In this document: piece by piece, positions 9,910 to 24,086 of the stretch
How the letters are laid out: each line of letters starts with the position of its first letter
How positions within the stretch are numbered: the first letter of the stretch is position 1
Assembly: GCF_041734735.1 (NCBI RefSeq)
Contig: NC_134876.1
Coordinates: 23,678,752 to 23,742,751 of the forward strand
Direction of reading: 5' to 3'
Length of the DNA: 64,000 bases
Source of the DNA: Babylonia areolata
Lineage: Eukaryota > Mollusca > Gastropoda > Neogastropoda > Buccinidae
Program-made: the position numbers and the translations under genes
Notes under the pieces: generated by a model
Seen by the model: only the letters and a program-made list of their open reading frames with translations
Databases searched by the model: none
Told to the model about the DNA's origin: nothing

Positions 9910-12900
9910 TATTATATTTATTTTGATTATAATACTTGATGAAGTATTTAAGAAAAAATGAAAGCAAGAAGAGTCAAGTGCTTTGTGTTTGCATCATAAA
10001 TCATTACATTTTGTATTGTGTTGTATGTGTGTAATTTTTTTTTCTTTGGTGAGGGGTGGGGGGATGTATAATGACTATCCGTCTCTGTGTTTGTATGCAT
10101 GTTTGTATGAACAGATTATAAATCTAGTCATAAAGAAACATTTGAAGCCAGGGCTGCTTTGTGCAAGTGATCTTAATGCGAGAATATATCCAGTTGGTGG
10201 CACCAGTATAGTGTTATGTGGTGCTTACGTGTGGCTGCATGGAATTAGCCTATGTTGTCATACTCAGTGGAATAGCATACACATGGACATGCAGTTCAGT
10301 TCCTGTCTTTATTTGGTCCTTTTGATTTCAGTGTTTTCTCTCAACATAGTCCTCTCACAATCTTGCTCTCTCGGATTCGTACACATACGTGTGGATTATA
10401 CTTTTAAACCTGAACAGTTTGTTCACACTCTCAGATAAACACCAGCAGTGCTAAGTTTGCTTGGTGGAAAGAATGTTCTTAAGTCTTTACTATGACTGTT
10501 GATTTTAAAAAACAACAAGAGAGGCAAGGCCTTCAAGACTCACTTGTGATAAATTAAGTCCCCTAGCATTAATTACAGAGTAATTTCCCTTTTTTACTAT
10601 TTGCACCAAAACGTTTGCAAAATAAATAAAATTTCCATGCTTAGCAAAAGAAGTTCCTGTTTGAACAAAAAATGATAATAATGACTCCTCTTGTTGTTGT
10701 GTCAGAATAAGAGGTCAAAGTGCCAAGTTTAGAGTATACAAAAAATATAAATATAACAGTAAATGCAGTTTGCATATAATTAGGCTTCTTTTTTTTAAAT
10801 TTTTTTGTGCCCATCCCAGAGGTGCAATATTGTTTTAAACAAGATGACTGGAAAGAACTGAATTTTTCCTATTTTTATGCCAAATTTGGTGTCCACTGAC
10901 AAAGTATTTGCAGAGAAAATGTCAATGTTAAAGTTTACCACGGACACACAGACACACGGACACACACACACACAGACAACCGAACACCGGGTTAAAACAT
11001 AGACTCACTTTGTTTACACAAGTGAGTCAAAAACAGAAAGAAACAACAAAAACTGGTGCCCAGGACATGTGAGGTTTTTAAGAAATTAGGAATTCACAGG
11101 GGTCTTGAGTTTGAGAGTCAGTTTTGATCATCTGGTAATTTTTGGCAGGCTCCATGACTGATGACTACCACAGGTAGCAAAACTAGTTCTGAAAGAAAAA
11201 AGGATGATGGGAAGATAAATTCATCTTAAACTAGTTAAAGACAGACTACTGATACTTATTATTGCAATAAGACAGAGCAAAATTATACCAGTTTATGTCA
11301 GAGGATCACACCTGTGTTGAAAAAAGTATTTAAAATTATTTGTCTCATTCTTTCCAAGTTTGATCTTGATTACTCAGCAGTGCTTGTTGCAGTTCACTCA
11401 GTCTTTGTAGTTTGGGGAGATTGGTTAAATGAGCTTTTACTGTGTTAGAAAAACATGCATGCAGTTATGTACGGTGGCTCTTAACATATTATTAAAGAAG
11501 GAAGTGTCAAATGTCTCGAGCTTCTTCCTTATGACCATCCTGTTTCTCCCTTTCACCGTTTTGATGAATCTGGTGCGTTCAGATCCTGGTCAGAAGACAG
11601 CCATGTTGCCCTTACAAAGCAGATGATAGATAACCAAGGGGACTGTGGGATTGAACAGTTCTGTCAAGCAGTACAATTGATAGGAACAGGATTGAGCACA
11701 CACTGACACAGTCGATCAGCTGAGAGTACAGGCTATGTCGTGATATCCTATCTATTTTCAGTTCACCCCCCAGGGAGAAAAGGGAGCTCACCTTTTGTCA
11801 GTGTGTGTCTCTTTTTTTTTTTTTTTTTCCTTTTTTTTTCTTAGCCTTTCACTCCATGATCCATTCTCATCCCTTCCTGTGTGGTCTCTGTGCCTGTCCT
11901 TATATCTTTGTGTTTGTTTTGTTTGTGGGGCAGAGACATATTTACTAATTTTGGTGTGTATGTGTGTACGTGTATCTGTACATGTATGATTGTGCAGGTT
12001 CAAAGACACACACAAACACTATAGAACAACGTACATACATATGCACAAGCAGGCACACACAAGTGTGAAATACCATTGTAAACTGTTGTTTCATTGATTA
12101 TTTACAAGTTTATTTGGTTTGGGTTTAAAATGAAGGCAAATATTCTGTTCATATCTTGACTGATAAAACTCTTTTTTTAAGCAGTAAAAAGTACTCTTCT
12201 GCTGGTTTTTAAAAGATAAGACTTATTGATAATGACAGTGATGTTCTGTTAATTTTGAAATAAGCTGTGATAAAACTGAAGGTGTGATTTTTGTGTTACA
12301 GGTCATGTGGGTGTCTATTACAGGGTAAGTGTTTACTGTTGTCCAGTTCTGTACATATATCAGTGTAAACTGTCATCAGTTTCATTTTCATGGAGGTGTC
12401 AAAGCAAGCAGATATATGAAAGTGAAACTGAAACTGATCTGTACATGCTACACCGCTTTTGCTGAAGCAGACCCCTGACCTTAGCATAAACCCAAGACAC
12501 CGGTCAGGCCTTGAGAGCCCACACTAGGTTCATGTGAAATATTAACATAAACTGAAATAAAGTAATTAAGTAAAACAAATTGACAGTTGCATCAAACTAA
12601 AATGTAAGTGAAAGATACATAGTCTGCCTTGGCAAATGAATAAAATAAAACCAGAGCAAAAATGGGCAACACTGCATGCAAACCAGCATGCACACGTCTA
12701 CATATATGTACACTCACACAGGCGCACAAATGTCGGTTAAGTAGTGGTCTGCTGTGATGTTTGAAAGGAGTGTGCCAAATTATGTTTGAAGAGAAGGATG
12801 GCCTGAGAAGAAGTCACTTCTCATCCAGTTACAAAGAGCAGGAAAAAGCTGGAATTTGGAGTGAGCAGGTCAAGTGTATGTGAGAGAGAGAGAGAGAGAG

Positions 12901-15574
12901 GGGGAGAGTGAATGTGTGCATCTTCATTCTTGTGCATGTGTGTATGTGTTTGAGTTAACAGGGTGATGGAGCTTTAGCTTAAGCTAAAAGTTGCATGAAT
13001 TCAGATTGTATGGAAATAATGGTGTCAAAATCACCTGAGTAATGATTTTATAATTTGTTATGTTACAGTAAATTATGATGTCATAATCATATTAGTTGTA
13101 ATTTTCTATTTTGTTTATGTTCAAATTTGCAAAGAAATGTGAAGACTGTAAATTCAGTAAAACTTGCACACTTTGATGTAGATAAAGGAATATTTACACT
13201 TATTTATTTACCTTGATTGATGCAAAAGTTAAATGTAGTTGTAGTTTTTCTTCTCTTTCTTCATCTTCGTTCATGGGCTGCAACTCCCACATTCACTGGT
13301 ATGTTCATGAGTGGGCTTTTACATATATGACCGTTTTTACCCCCACCATGCAGGCAGCCATACTCTGTTTTCAGGGATGTAGTTTTTTTTTAATGATGTT
13401 GTTTTCTGAAATCGTGATTGCCCTAACAAGTGGTTAGTGGGTAGCAGTTCAGTTCAGTTCAGTTCAGTTACTCCAGGAGGGTAAGAGTGATGTTGAGGTG
13501 TTGTGTGACACTCTGCAGGGGGGTGCCCTGTTGACCTCCACCAGTGGACCAGGCTATCACTTCATGCTTCCTGTTCTCACTTCCTACAGATCCGTCCAGG
13601 TGGGTTCCAGTCATATTTTTTTGTTATTGTTGTTATCATTATGAAATACCTTGGTGTTGTTAACATACCTGTTTTGTTATTATTATTATTTAGTATGAAA
13701 AATTATTATTTTTTTTTATCATCATCATCATTATCATTTCCTTTTTTTTCTGTGTTATCAGACCTGTTTACCTATAGGTTTTGACCATATTTTGTACATG
13801 TTTTTTAAATGATGAATGTGATACAAAGAAAGAAAAAATATGACAACCCCCCCCCCACACACACACACACCCAAAAAAAATGCACGCTTTCTGCATAATG
13901 CAACCAAACGATCCCAGAGAATAATCCTGTAGTTGTCTTGCACACTGTTGGATTGGAATCATGGTAGTTACCTTTCTGTGTGTCAAAACGATTGGCCACT
14001 GGTGTTTGTTCAGTGAACGATGACTCTCGCTACACTCTTACCCCTTGTTGAGACTGCCATGTTGAAATGATGAACATGCCAAAACAGAACAAGAACAGTG
14101 GGGCTGTCAGCCTGTAACACTACTAAAAGCCAAAAAAATAAAATTAAAAAAGGCAAGATTGCATGCATTTATTACTTATGTATTCCCAGTGACTGTTGTG
14201 AGAATACGTATTCAAAACAAAACACAAGCTTGTTTTTGTGGAAAAGTGCACAAACAGCATTTTGAGGGTATACAGGTCTTGTTAAAGTTTACTTTGATAA
14301 CTTTTTTTGTTCAGCCTGACAATATTCTTGGTCAGTGACTGTCAGTCAGTCAAAGTTTGGGAAAGAAAAAAAAAAGATTGACACCATCATCATCATTATT
14401 TTTTGTTTTGTTGTGTTTCATCAAAATGCTAAGAATGTTCTTTCAGCAAAATGTAAGAAACGATTGCTTTGTTGTTGTTGTTGTTGTTGTATTGAAATAT
14501 TCTGGACTCTAGTTTTCACAATTTCAGCAGCCACTCTTATTTTTTGCAAAACAGTGATAGTAAAAAAAAAACCTTCACGTCACACCTTTTTTCTTTTTTT
14601 TTCTTTTTTTTGTTTTTTGTTGTGGTGCTATTTAAACACTAGTGTTAATATCAGAATAGCCAAAGACAAAAAACAGATGGATGTGACATAGATTATTAGT
14701 CTGGTGGTAATCCCAAAAGGAGTTTGTGGTTGTTGAATATTATAGTTCAGAGTTTTCAAACTTAAAGCTTTTGTGGTTTTCCCTATGGACATTTTGGACA
14801 GAGATTTATTGTTTTGTTTGATGCTTTCATTTTAAATTGATTTGTAATAAAGATGTGCATTCTTGTCTTATTTCAACAGACCACTCTTCAGACTGATGAG
14901 GTGAAAAACGTTCCATGCGGTACCAGGTAAGATTACGTCCAGTTCAGAATACTCTTGTTATCCCATTGTCAAGACTGTGTGAATTGTGGACTGTCAAGAA
15001 CGTGTGCACAATGTATTATTTGTGGTATCACCCCACCTCTCTGGCATCTTGAGGGATGGGAATTATGTTCAGCCAGAAAATGAACTGTGTCTATTGTGAT
15101 TATTTACATGGCGTTCATTTTAAATGTTGCAAACTCTGTTACTCTCCAATCATTCTTCCACTCACACCCACCGTTCTGTCCAGTGCTTTCTTGCATCTAA
15201 TACTTGGACCCACATACCAGCATCATAGTCACAAGCTGAGTGTGTTGATTTGATTTGAAAGGGTTGTGCTTTGATATGGGTTTTCAAGAATTTTCCTTTT
15301 CTCCAGTCCCGCTTTGATAAGACGGTCCCTTAGGTATAATTGTTTTAAATTTGTTTTTATTGAGAGTTCTGATGTAATAGATATCTTTTTTTTTCTTTTC
15401 ATTTTTTGGTCTGTAATGCTAATAGGAAATTTAATCTTGAAATTGAACCTTTTTTCTTTATGTTTTTGGATAAATATGTATGGATATTACTTGTCAGCTA
15501 TTATTCATCCTTTTGGGTATTCTGATGTGAGTTTCATTGCTCATATTTAACTGTGCAAAAGACTTTGGGCAGAC

Positions 15575-15608
<34 letters not shown>

Positions 15609-18600
15609 TTTACTTTATCTAGTTACTGTTGTAATTTTTGGTCTCCCACGATAAAAAGTTTTGCTCTTTTCACTTCATTTACATTCATTTTACATTTTTG
15701 CCAGAATAAGAAGTTGACTTCAGTTGTTTTAATCGGTGCTGAAATGTCTATGTTTTTATCACAGTGTGGGTCTGTTTTTAATGGTATATCTGTGTCTTAC
15801 GTTTATCCCCTGTCCTCCTGAAATAGGGAGCATGTTTGCTTCACTGAAGATGTTGTGTTCCTTTGCGGTGTGCAGTGGAGGAGTCATCATCTACTTTGAG
15901 AGGATAGAAGTGGTCAACAAGCTGGACAGCAGTGCAGGTGAGGTCCTCATCTCCTGTGATTTGTCACTGAATTTTAGTCAGTTGTATTGTGTTGTATTAA
16001 TTTTGTTGGGTTTTTTTTTCCCTCAAGACCTGAGCGCATGGTGTTATGCTGCTGTTCAGGCATGTGTTTAGATGATGTGGTGTAGCGTATAGATTTGTGT
16101 GAACGCAGTGACGCCTCTTTGAACAACTGAACTTAACAGGACTGTATTGTATTGTACTACATTTCTTTTTGTCATGACGTATCTTTGTGTGAAATTCAGG
16201 TGGTTGTTCCTGGGGAGAGCTTTTTGCTACAGTGCAGCACCACCTTTTTGTTTTTTTCTTTCTGTCAATGGGTGTTTTTGTTTTACTATCAAATGGATTT
16301 TTCTGCAGAATATTGCCTGGGACAGCTCTTATGTTTCCATATGTTCTTTTATGTGCACTAAGTGTATGCTTCACATGGTACCTTGGTTTGTCATCTCATC
16401 CGAAAGACAAGGTTATCAACATCATCTCTTGAAAGAAGTGTGTCTGTGGTTTCTGAACAGAAGGAAGACAGTGTGCATGCCAGGGGATGCAACTCATGAT
16501 AGTCATCCGTGTTGACAAACTGACAAGAATTTGTAACATGAAGATACTTGGTGACTAATGGGCAAAGACTTTGTAATGGTATGATAACATTGATAAAAAA
16601 ATTTAAAGAATTTCGTTATCATCAGTTATGATGGATGAAGTGGTGTGATGGCCTAGAGGTAACGCGTCGGCCTAGAAAGCAAGAGAATCTGAGCACGCTG
16701 GTTTGAATTATGGCTCAGCCACCGATATTTTCTCCCCCTCCACTAGACCTTGAGTGGTGGTCTGAACGCTAGTCATTCGGATGAGACAATAAACTGAGGT
16801 CCCGTGTGCAGCATGCACTTAGCACACATAAAAGAACCCACAGCGACAAAGGGGTTGATCCTGGCAAAAAAAAAAAGGGGGGGGGGGGGAGGGTGGTGGG
16901 GGGGGGGGGTGCTGTAGTGTAGCGACGCGCTCTCCCTGTGGAGAGCAGCCCAAATTTCACACACACTACACAGAAATCTGTTGTGGTAAAAAGAAATACA
17001 AATACAAATACAGTCATTATTTGTTTGCAAGTCTTGACTGTGAAGGTGGAGATGTGTGGTACTCTGGTAGGGGATTGAGGAAAGGCAAACGGGTGTTAGT
17101 TTACTGTGGCGTTATTGGTTGTTTTGTTTTGTGCAGTGTACGACATTGTGAAGAACTACACAGCAGACTACGACAAGACCCTGATCTACAACAAGATTCA
17201 CCATGAGCTGAACCAGTTCTGCAGCATCCATAACCTACAGGAGGTCTACATCGATCTGTTCGGTGAGTGCTCCAAGCTGGTCCCTCTGCTTGCGGTTTTC
17301 GTATATGTTGTCGGTTGATGATATCTGGCATAAGAATACTTGATAATGGCATAAACCCCTGAAATTATGAAAGACTGATTTATTTTTACCAACATTGTTT
17401 TCATTGTATTTTAGAAGCTCCTTCTGTGTGCTGAGCTTTGACATGAACATCCTCCACATTTCTCTTTGTTCATGCAAAATATTTGATTTCTATTTACATT
17501 GTTTTGAAGAAAAAAAAAGTTAAATGGTTGTGTAGATTAATGACAAAACTGATCATACCCTTTTGTGATTATAATGAATATTTCAATTGTTTTCAGCAGT
17601 GGGTGAAGGTAATCTCAGGATGGAATACCTGCTGTTGAAACTGCCTTTTGAAATATGTGCTAATATTTCCTTCATATTAGATAAGTACCTGTAGCTTTTT
17701 TTCCATTTCTGACTTGTCATTAACCTGAACCAGCAGAAACTGCCAAACATTTTTTTTTTAAACCCATTGTAGTAACATATACACGTGATTTGCTTTTGAC
17801 AGCCTCTGAGTGAAGTTATTGAGATTGAAGTGACTGTCATTATGACAGAAGACTATGGTGTGATATCATGAATGTATTACTTTTACCTTGCAAAGTTTTC
17901 ATGTGCATGTATGTATCTGGGGAGATGAGAGTGTGAGAGATTGGTAGGGGTGTGTATGTGTGTGTGTTGTGTTGTGTTGTAACATAATCACACACAATAT
18001 ATTAACACACTGATGGAGTCTGTGTACTGTTCTAATTCTTCCTGTGATGTCAGAGATGCGTGTGCATTGGTTTTTGTTGTTATTGATGTATTTCAGATGA
18101 ATGAAACAGTGAAACTGCAAGAAAGAAATCCTTACTCAGAAACAGGCTGAATAAAGTCATTTACATCGGATTGACTTATTTTTTTGTGTTCCCAAAGTCA
18201 AGTGATAGCAACATAGTGGAAGACATTTCAGTTCTTCAGTTTAATTCAAAATACTTTATTGTCTGCTTCAACCAAAACAGAAAATTCCCTTTCGGTTCAC
18301 ATCATGCCCATCAGCAAATATCAAAGAGAACTGAGTTTCTGACACATCCTTCACTGATCACCCTGCACTCATCAGTTATTATGTAAAAAGAAAAAACATT
18401 TGGGTAAGATAATGTTACATTATAATTTAGAGTGAAACAACTGTGTGTGCGCATGTGCATGCATAGGTATGTGTGTGCGTGCACGCATGTGCGTGTGTGT
18501 GTGTGCCTGAGTGTGTGCGCGTGCATGTGCGCACGCGTATGGTTCAGAAACCAGGAATTCACTGCCTTTTTCAGTCCGTTACAGTTCCTCTCTCTCATCC

Positions 18601-18770
18601 TTTATAATGCAAATCTAAGACTGGAGCATTCCTTTTCAAGAGTTCTTTACATAACAAAGGCACTCCATTCTAGGTCGGTATTCTATGCATCCATATGTAT
18701 TTCATCCTTGTGAGTTTATGAGTGTACATTCTTTCTATGTCTCTGTTATGTTATGTCAATAAAAAAAAAG

Positions 18771-18803
<33 letters not shown>

Positions 18804-21800
18804 ATATATATTTGTGTGTGTGTGTATGTATGTATGTATGTATATATATGTATATATGTATGCATAAACATGATGATATGTTTGCTATGCTTGATCAGAT
18901 CAGATAGACGAGAACCTGCGTCAGGCCCTGCAGAGAGACCTGTACCAGATGGCGCCGGGTCTGACGGTGCAGGCCGTGCGTGTCACCAAACCTAAGATCC
19001 CAGAGCAGATCCGCAAGAACTATGAAGCCATGTCAGTGGGGCTTTGGGTTTCACTGTTTGTGAGCAATTGTATCTCTGTCTGTCTGGAAGTGGAATATCT
19101 GTGTTATTATATTTTTAGTGTATATTATTTACCTGGTTGTTTTGTTTTTATTGTCTTATTTCATTTTTGGCTAATGTTTGATACATTAGGTTCTCAGGGG
19201 CCTGACCAGCACGGATGGTGTATCCATTGGTCAGGCATCTGCTTGTTTTAAAATAAGTTGGTTTTTTTTGTTTGTTTTTTTGCTGCCCCATCATCTGCTC
19301 CGTTTCAGTGGCATTACTCCCACGCCGCTCATTTAGATTCCCCCATACATGGCCACAGCCAGGTTCGTCCGTCGCTGTTCCAGCGTCGGCAGTCCACAGG
19401 GAACCATTGATGTTAGGTCGCAAGGAGGCCTCACACCAGAGGAGACCCTGCACTGCTGCTGAGTCACTTTGGGTGTGTTCAGTGGTGCCTGTTCTGTTTT
19501 AACGTACTTAGGACACCACCTACTAAGCCCCATACTAACAACAATAATGGCTTAGTCGCGGAGCCAGACTGAGTGAGCGTCCCTCCCAGAGTGGAGACAG
19601 CCACCATGCCCCTCAAACAACAGCCCCCCATGAATCTGCCAACACTGACGACATTGACAGGGCTCATCCCAAGCACGGAAGTGGAGGTGTATCAAAACTA
19701 AGGTCACCATGAGAGCAGGGCTTGAAAGGCCACAGACTTTGAGACTATTTTGTTTATATTGACGACGATGAAGGAGGAGGAGGATGACGGTGATGATGAC
19801 GATGTTGCTATGGAGGCCCATTTTGGTTTGGGACTGCATGACAAGGCAGTGTCATAATGATATCCCGGCATTAACAAGGCCCGAGAGATACAGATACTTG
19901 CATTATTGGTCAGGTAATTAGAGCAACACACCCAAAGACGCATCCGTGAAGTGGATGACACTCAACTGTGTGGTCCCAGTCTCCCCATTTAAGCCCACAG
20001 CACACTCAACTCTGGGTAGGAGCCAGCCACGGGCCGAAAAACCCACCTCCGCAGGGATTCGAACCCGCATCCTCCCAGCCATCAGTCCGCGACGCTAGCC
20101 ACTTCGCCATGGCGGCTGGTTAAAAAATAAGATATTTGTTAAAGTGGATGTTGTGTATTGTATATGGATCAGTCCGCATCTTTGGAGCCTCCTTGACATA
20201 GTTGCTGAAACCACAAGGAATGTCTCTGTGTTTGCATGCATGCATCAGTGATTGTGTGTGTATGAGAATATGTGAATATCATAAAGGAGATATATGAAAT
20301 GTTGAAGTGTGTCAGACTTTCATTTCGGAGGTGCATAATTAAAATCACAAAAACGCTTTGGTAGGTTTGGTTTTAGATTTTTTTGTTGTTGTTGTTGTAA
20401 ATCCTTTGGGCTGGTTGTGACTTACTGTGACTTTACCTGCCTGTGTGTTCTGAAAACTGAAGCTGCTCATCAGCCATTTAAGTGCTAGTGGTTTCCACCA
20501 TAGGTCTGTTCTCCCAAGTTTGTGTGATGCTAAGCCAGATAAACACAGGTATTGTTTAAAAGAAAAGAAAAAAAAAACTATTCTGCTGATCAAAATTAAG
20601 GCAAATTTCTGTATGATTGTTTGGGAGGGGGGTGTCGGGGGGTGATGGCTGAAGCTTTGGGTGGAAGTGTCGGTGTATGTATGCCAGCTTGTCATTCTGT
20701 GCAAGACACTTGTATTTACCTGAAGAAAATATAATTGAACAATAAACAACAACAAATAAATGATTTGAAATTATAAAGATAAATCACCACTGAATAAAGA
20801 AATGTATATATATATATATATATATATATCTATATATATACCTGAAACTTGCCATTGATAGTACTGGAAATGAATTCTATATTGTGAAAGAAACTAAACA
20901 AAACAAACTGCAAGCCTTTTTTGAAATATTTTGAATTTTGAACCTTGCTTGCAGGGAAGGGGAGAAAACCAAGCTGCTGATCTCCATCCAGAAACAGAAG
21001 GTGGTGGAGAAGGAGGCGGAAACAGAGAGAAAGAAGGCTGTCATTGGTAAAGAGGCATCACTGGTTTCTCACCTGTATTCCTTCATATTGTAGATACCAG
21101 GCGGGCGTGTTTTGAGATGTTTCTCCTCTTAAGGAATCATGCATTATTTTACTGTGCAAAATTCAGATTTAATTACACATACTTAAGAACAACAGGTAAG
21201 TACTATTTCTGTCTCCTCCACACTCGTTCATGCACACACAGACGTCGGGGACACCACACAGTTTTCAGTGACATCACAGAGATGTGTTTGAAACATGGTC
21301 TGACTGAAAACAGTTACCAGGTTGTGTGTTGTGTTGTGCTGTATTTTATTCAACCAAAAACAGATTTTTTTTTTTTGCATAGAATTCAGGCTGCTTTCCC
21401 CAGGGAGAGATTATCATTATCACGCAGAGACACCTTTTTTTTTTCTTTCTGTTAGTTTGTTTGTTGAACTATGTTTCCCAAAGGTCTAGATTTGAGCATT
21501 ATTGTTGATTGTGTCACTGGACTCGTGACAGTTGTGGGTATCACAATTGTGAATATCATTGTCATGTCATCACAAATATCAAACATAATCACTTCCTTAC
21601 AGTCATCATCACAATTTTCATCATCACCACCGTCATCTTCACACCACAATTGTCATTATCATCACCATCATTGTCACATCATCAAAATCATCATCATTAT
21701 CACCTTCATCATCGTTGCGTCTTTATATCTTCACAATTATCATCATCACCATCGCCATCATCATCATCACATCATTACATCTTCACAATCATCATCATCA

Positions 21801-24034
21801 CCATCACCATCATCATTGTTGTATATCTTTACAGAGGCAGAGAAGCAGGCCCAGGTGGCCAAGATTGTGTGGGAACAGAAGATCATGGAGAAGGAGTCTG
21901 AAAAGAAAATTGCTGAAATTGAAGGTAGAAAATAAAAACAAAAAACTCAAAACTCATTTCTGTATCTATATCTGTCTGTCCGTCTGTGTACATATGCATC
22001 TATGTATCTCTCTCTCTGTCTCTGTCTCTCTCCCTCTCTGTGTCTGTCTCTCTCTGTCTCTCTCTCTTTCTGTGTCTGTGTCTGTCTCTCTTTCTCTGTC
22101 TCTGTATATATATATCTATATCTATCTGTCTGTATCTAGGTAAGTATTGGGAAAGTCTGGTCATTCTCCGCCTTTATTTTTTTCTGTTTGGATGAAACTA
22201 AAGTTGTGCAGAGTATGACTTCACCATTCTTGTGCTGCAACAGAGGTTCATGTGCCTGCTGAGTTGGTTTAAGTTTAAAGCAGCATGCCTAGTGACTTTT
22301 ATAGAGGTGAACTATGTTTTGTAGTAATGGCTTTGGCCAACATAGTTTTGGGAACTGTGGTTGTCATTTGAGTCCTCTTTTTTTTTCCTAGTGTTTAATT
22401 TTTTTCTGAATTTCAATGTATGTGTTTCTCACTTTGTGTGTGTGTATGTGTGTGCATATGTACATGCATGTGTAAGTATGTGCATGTGTTTGTGTGTGCG
22501 TTTGTAATTGTCATGATAGCCTCTCTGAAATCAGACAACAGATCAGAGATTGTGTGACGTGTTCATCGGAATCTGTTTGAGTTAATGAAGCTTTGCCTGG
22601 ACATTGGACTTTTTATACATAGTGGGGTTGTTGGGTTTTTTTATGTATATTTGTATATAATGTTATTTTTTTCATGTATTTGTGTTGTTTTTTTTCCTCA
22701 GATTTGACTCATCTGGCCAGGGAGAGGGCGAAGGCGGATGCGGAATTTTACAGAATAATGAAAGACGCTGAGGCGAACAAGGTGTGTTGTGTCTCGTTGG
22801 GTTAGTTGTTGTGTTTTTCGTCCCATGGCGCCTGAAGATTGAAGTAGTGAGATCAGTTTGTCACGATTTTGAAACGCAGTGATTGTGCGTACTGTTTGGC
22901 ATAAACTTGTTCTGTAGACTGCATTTAATTCTGCTGTTCTGCTCACTGGAGAAAAATTGTTTTGGAGTGGTGGCCTAGTGGCAACACGTCTGCCCAGGAA
23001 GCAAGAACATTTCAGGGTGTGGGGTCGAATCCTGCACTCGCCAGAATGTTCTCCCCCCCGTCCACCAGAGCTTGAACGGTGGCCTGGATGCTAGTCATTC
23101 TGATGAAGGGATAAACCAAGATCCTGTGTGCAGCATGCAGTTAGCACACACATTAGAACCCATGACAACAAGAGAGTTGTCCCTGGTAGAGTCGGCAGCA
23201 AAATCCTCTCTGATAAGTGATATACACATGCATGCTTGCACTTGACTGAGGCCTGACTGAATGACGCATGGAACAAAAGAGCAGCTCTTAGTTGGCTCTA
23301 CGCAGGTAGGCAGCCTGGTTTGCAAAAATCTTTGTAAAGCATTATCAGTGATGATAATAAAATTTTTGATTAAAAGCAGCTGCATGCTTCTCTTAGCCAG
23401 CAGTCAGCGTTGTCTGCACACAGGCCATGAAAGAGAAGGGTTAAAAGTGGGTTGGGTGGAAGGGGGTTAACTTGGCTTGGGAATAACGTCATTCAGGAAG
23501 GTGTGGAAAAGAGAGATACTGTGTGTGTGTCTGTGTGTGTGTGTGCGTGTGTGTGTGTGTGCATGCTTCATTTACATTTTGATACGATTAACCCAAAACT
23601 TGTTCAAGATTAGATGAAAAAGATTAAATACATTACATAAAGTGCAGTCACTCTATGAATTAAACATTTTTTAAAAGTTATATCTGGGCTTTTGTTGATG
23701 GAAACAAAGATAAAGATTGCTAGAGACACTGAACATGATTAAATGAAATGATGTGTTTGCTTCCAATAGGCATCTGAGTTTTTAGTCAGCTTTCCAAACC
23801 CAAAATTTCTAAGAGAGTATGTGTGTGTGTGTGTGTGTCTATTTGTGTGATTGTGTGTTTGTGTGCATGTGTACGTTTGTGTATGTATAGCTATATGTGT
23901 GCATGCTTGAGTATGTGAGTTTTTGAGTTAGTGTGTTTGTTTCTACAATATGTGTGTGTGTGTGTGAGCATGTGTGAACTAAAACATTCATAAGGCTGCA
24001 AGCAAAATTAATGTCACCTGTGCACACACATGCA

Positions 24035-24086
<52 letters not shown>

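Noticed and set aside
9983-10438. 151-codon ORF in erlin intron 1
   Set aside because: No domain, no homology I recognise, and A/T-rich intron composition.
20035-20122. tRNA gene on the reverse strand
   Set aside because: Good B box, but it is the head of a longer dispersed repeat that recurs in the window.
21471-21935. 154-codon ORF running into erlin exon 9
   Set aside because: Only the last 29 or so codons are the true exon. The rest is a TCA repeat translated as Ser/His.
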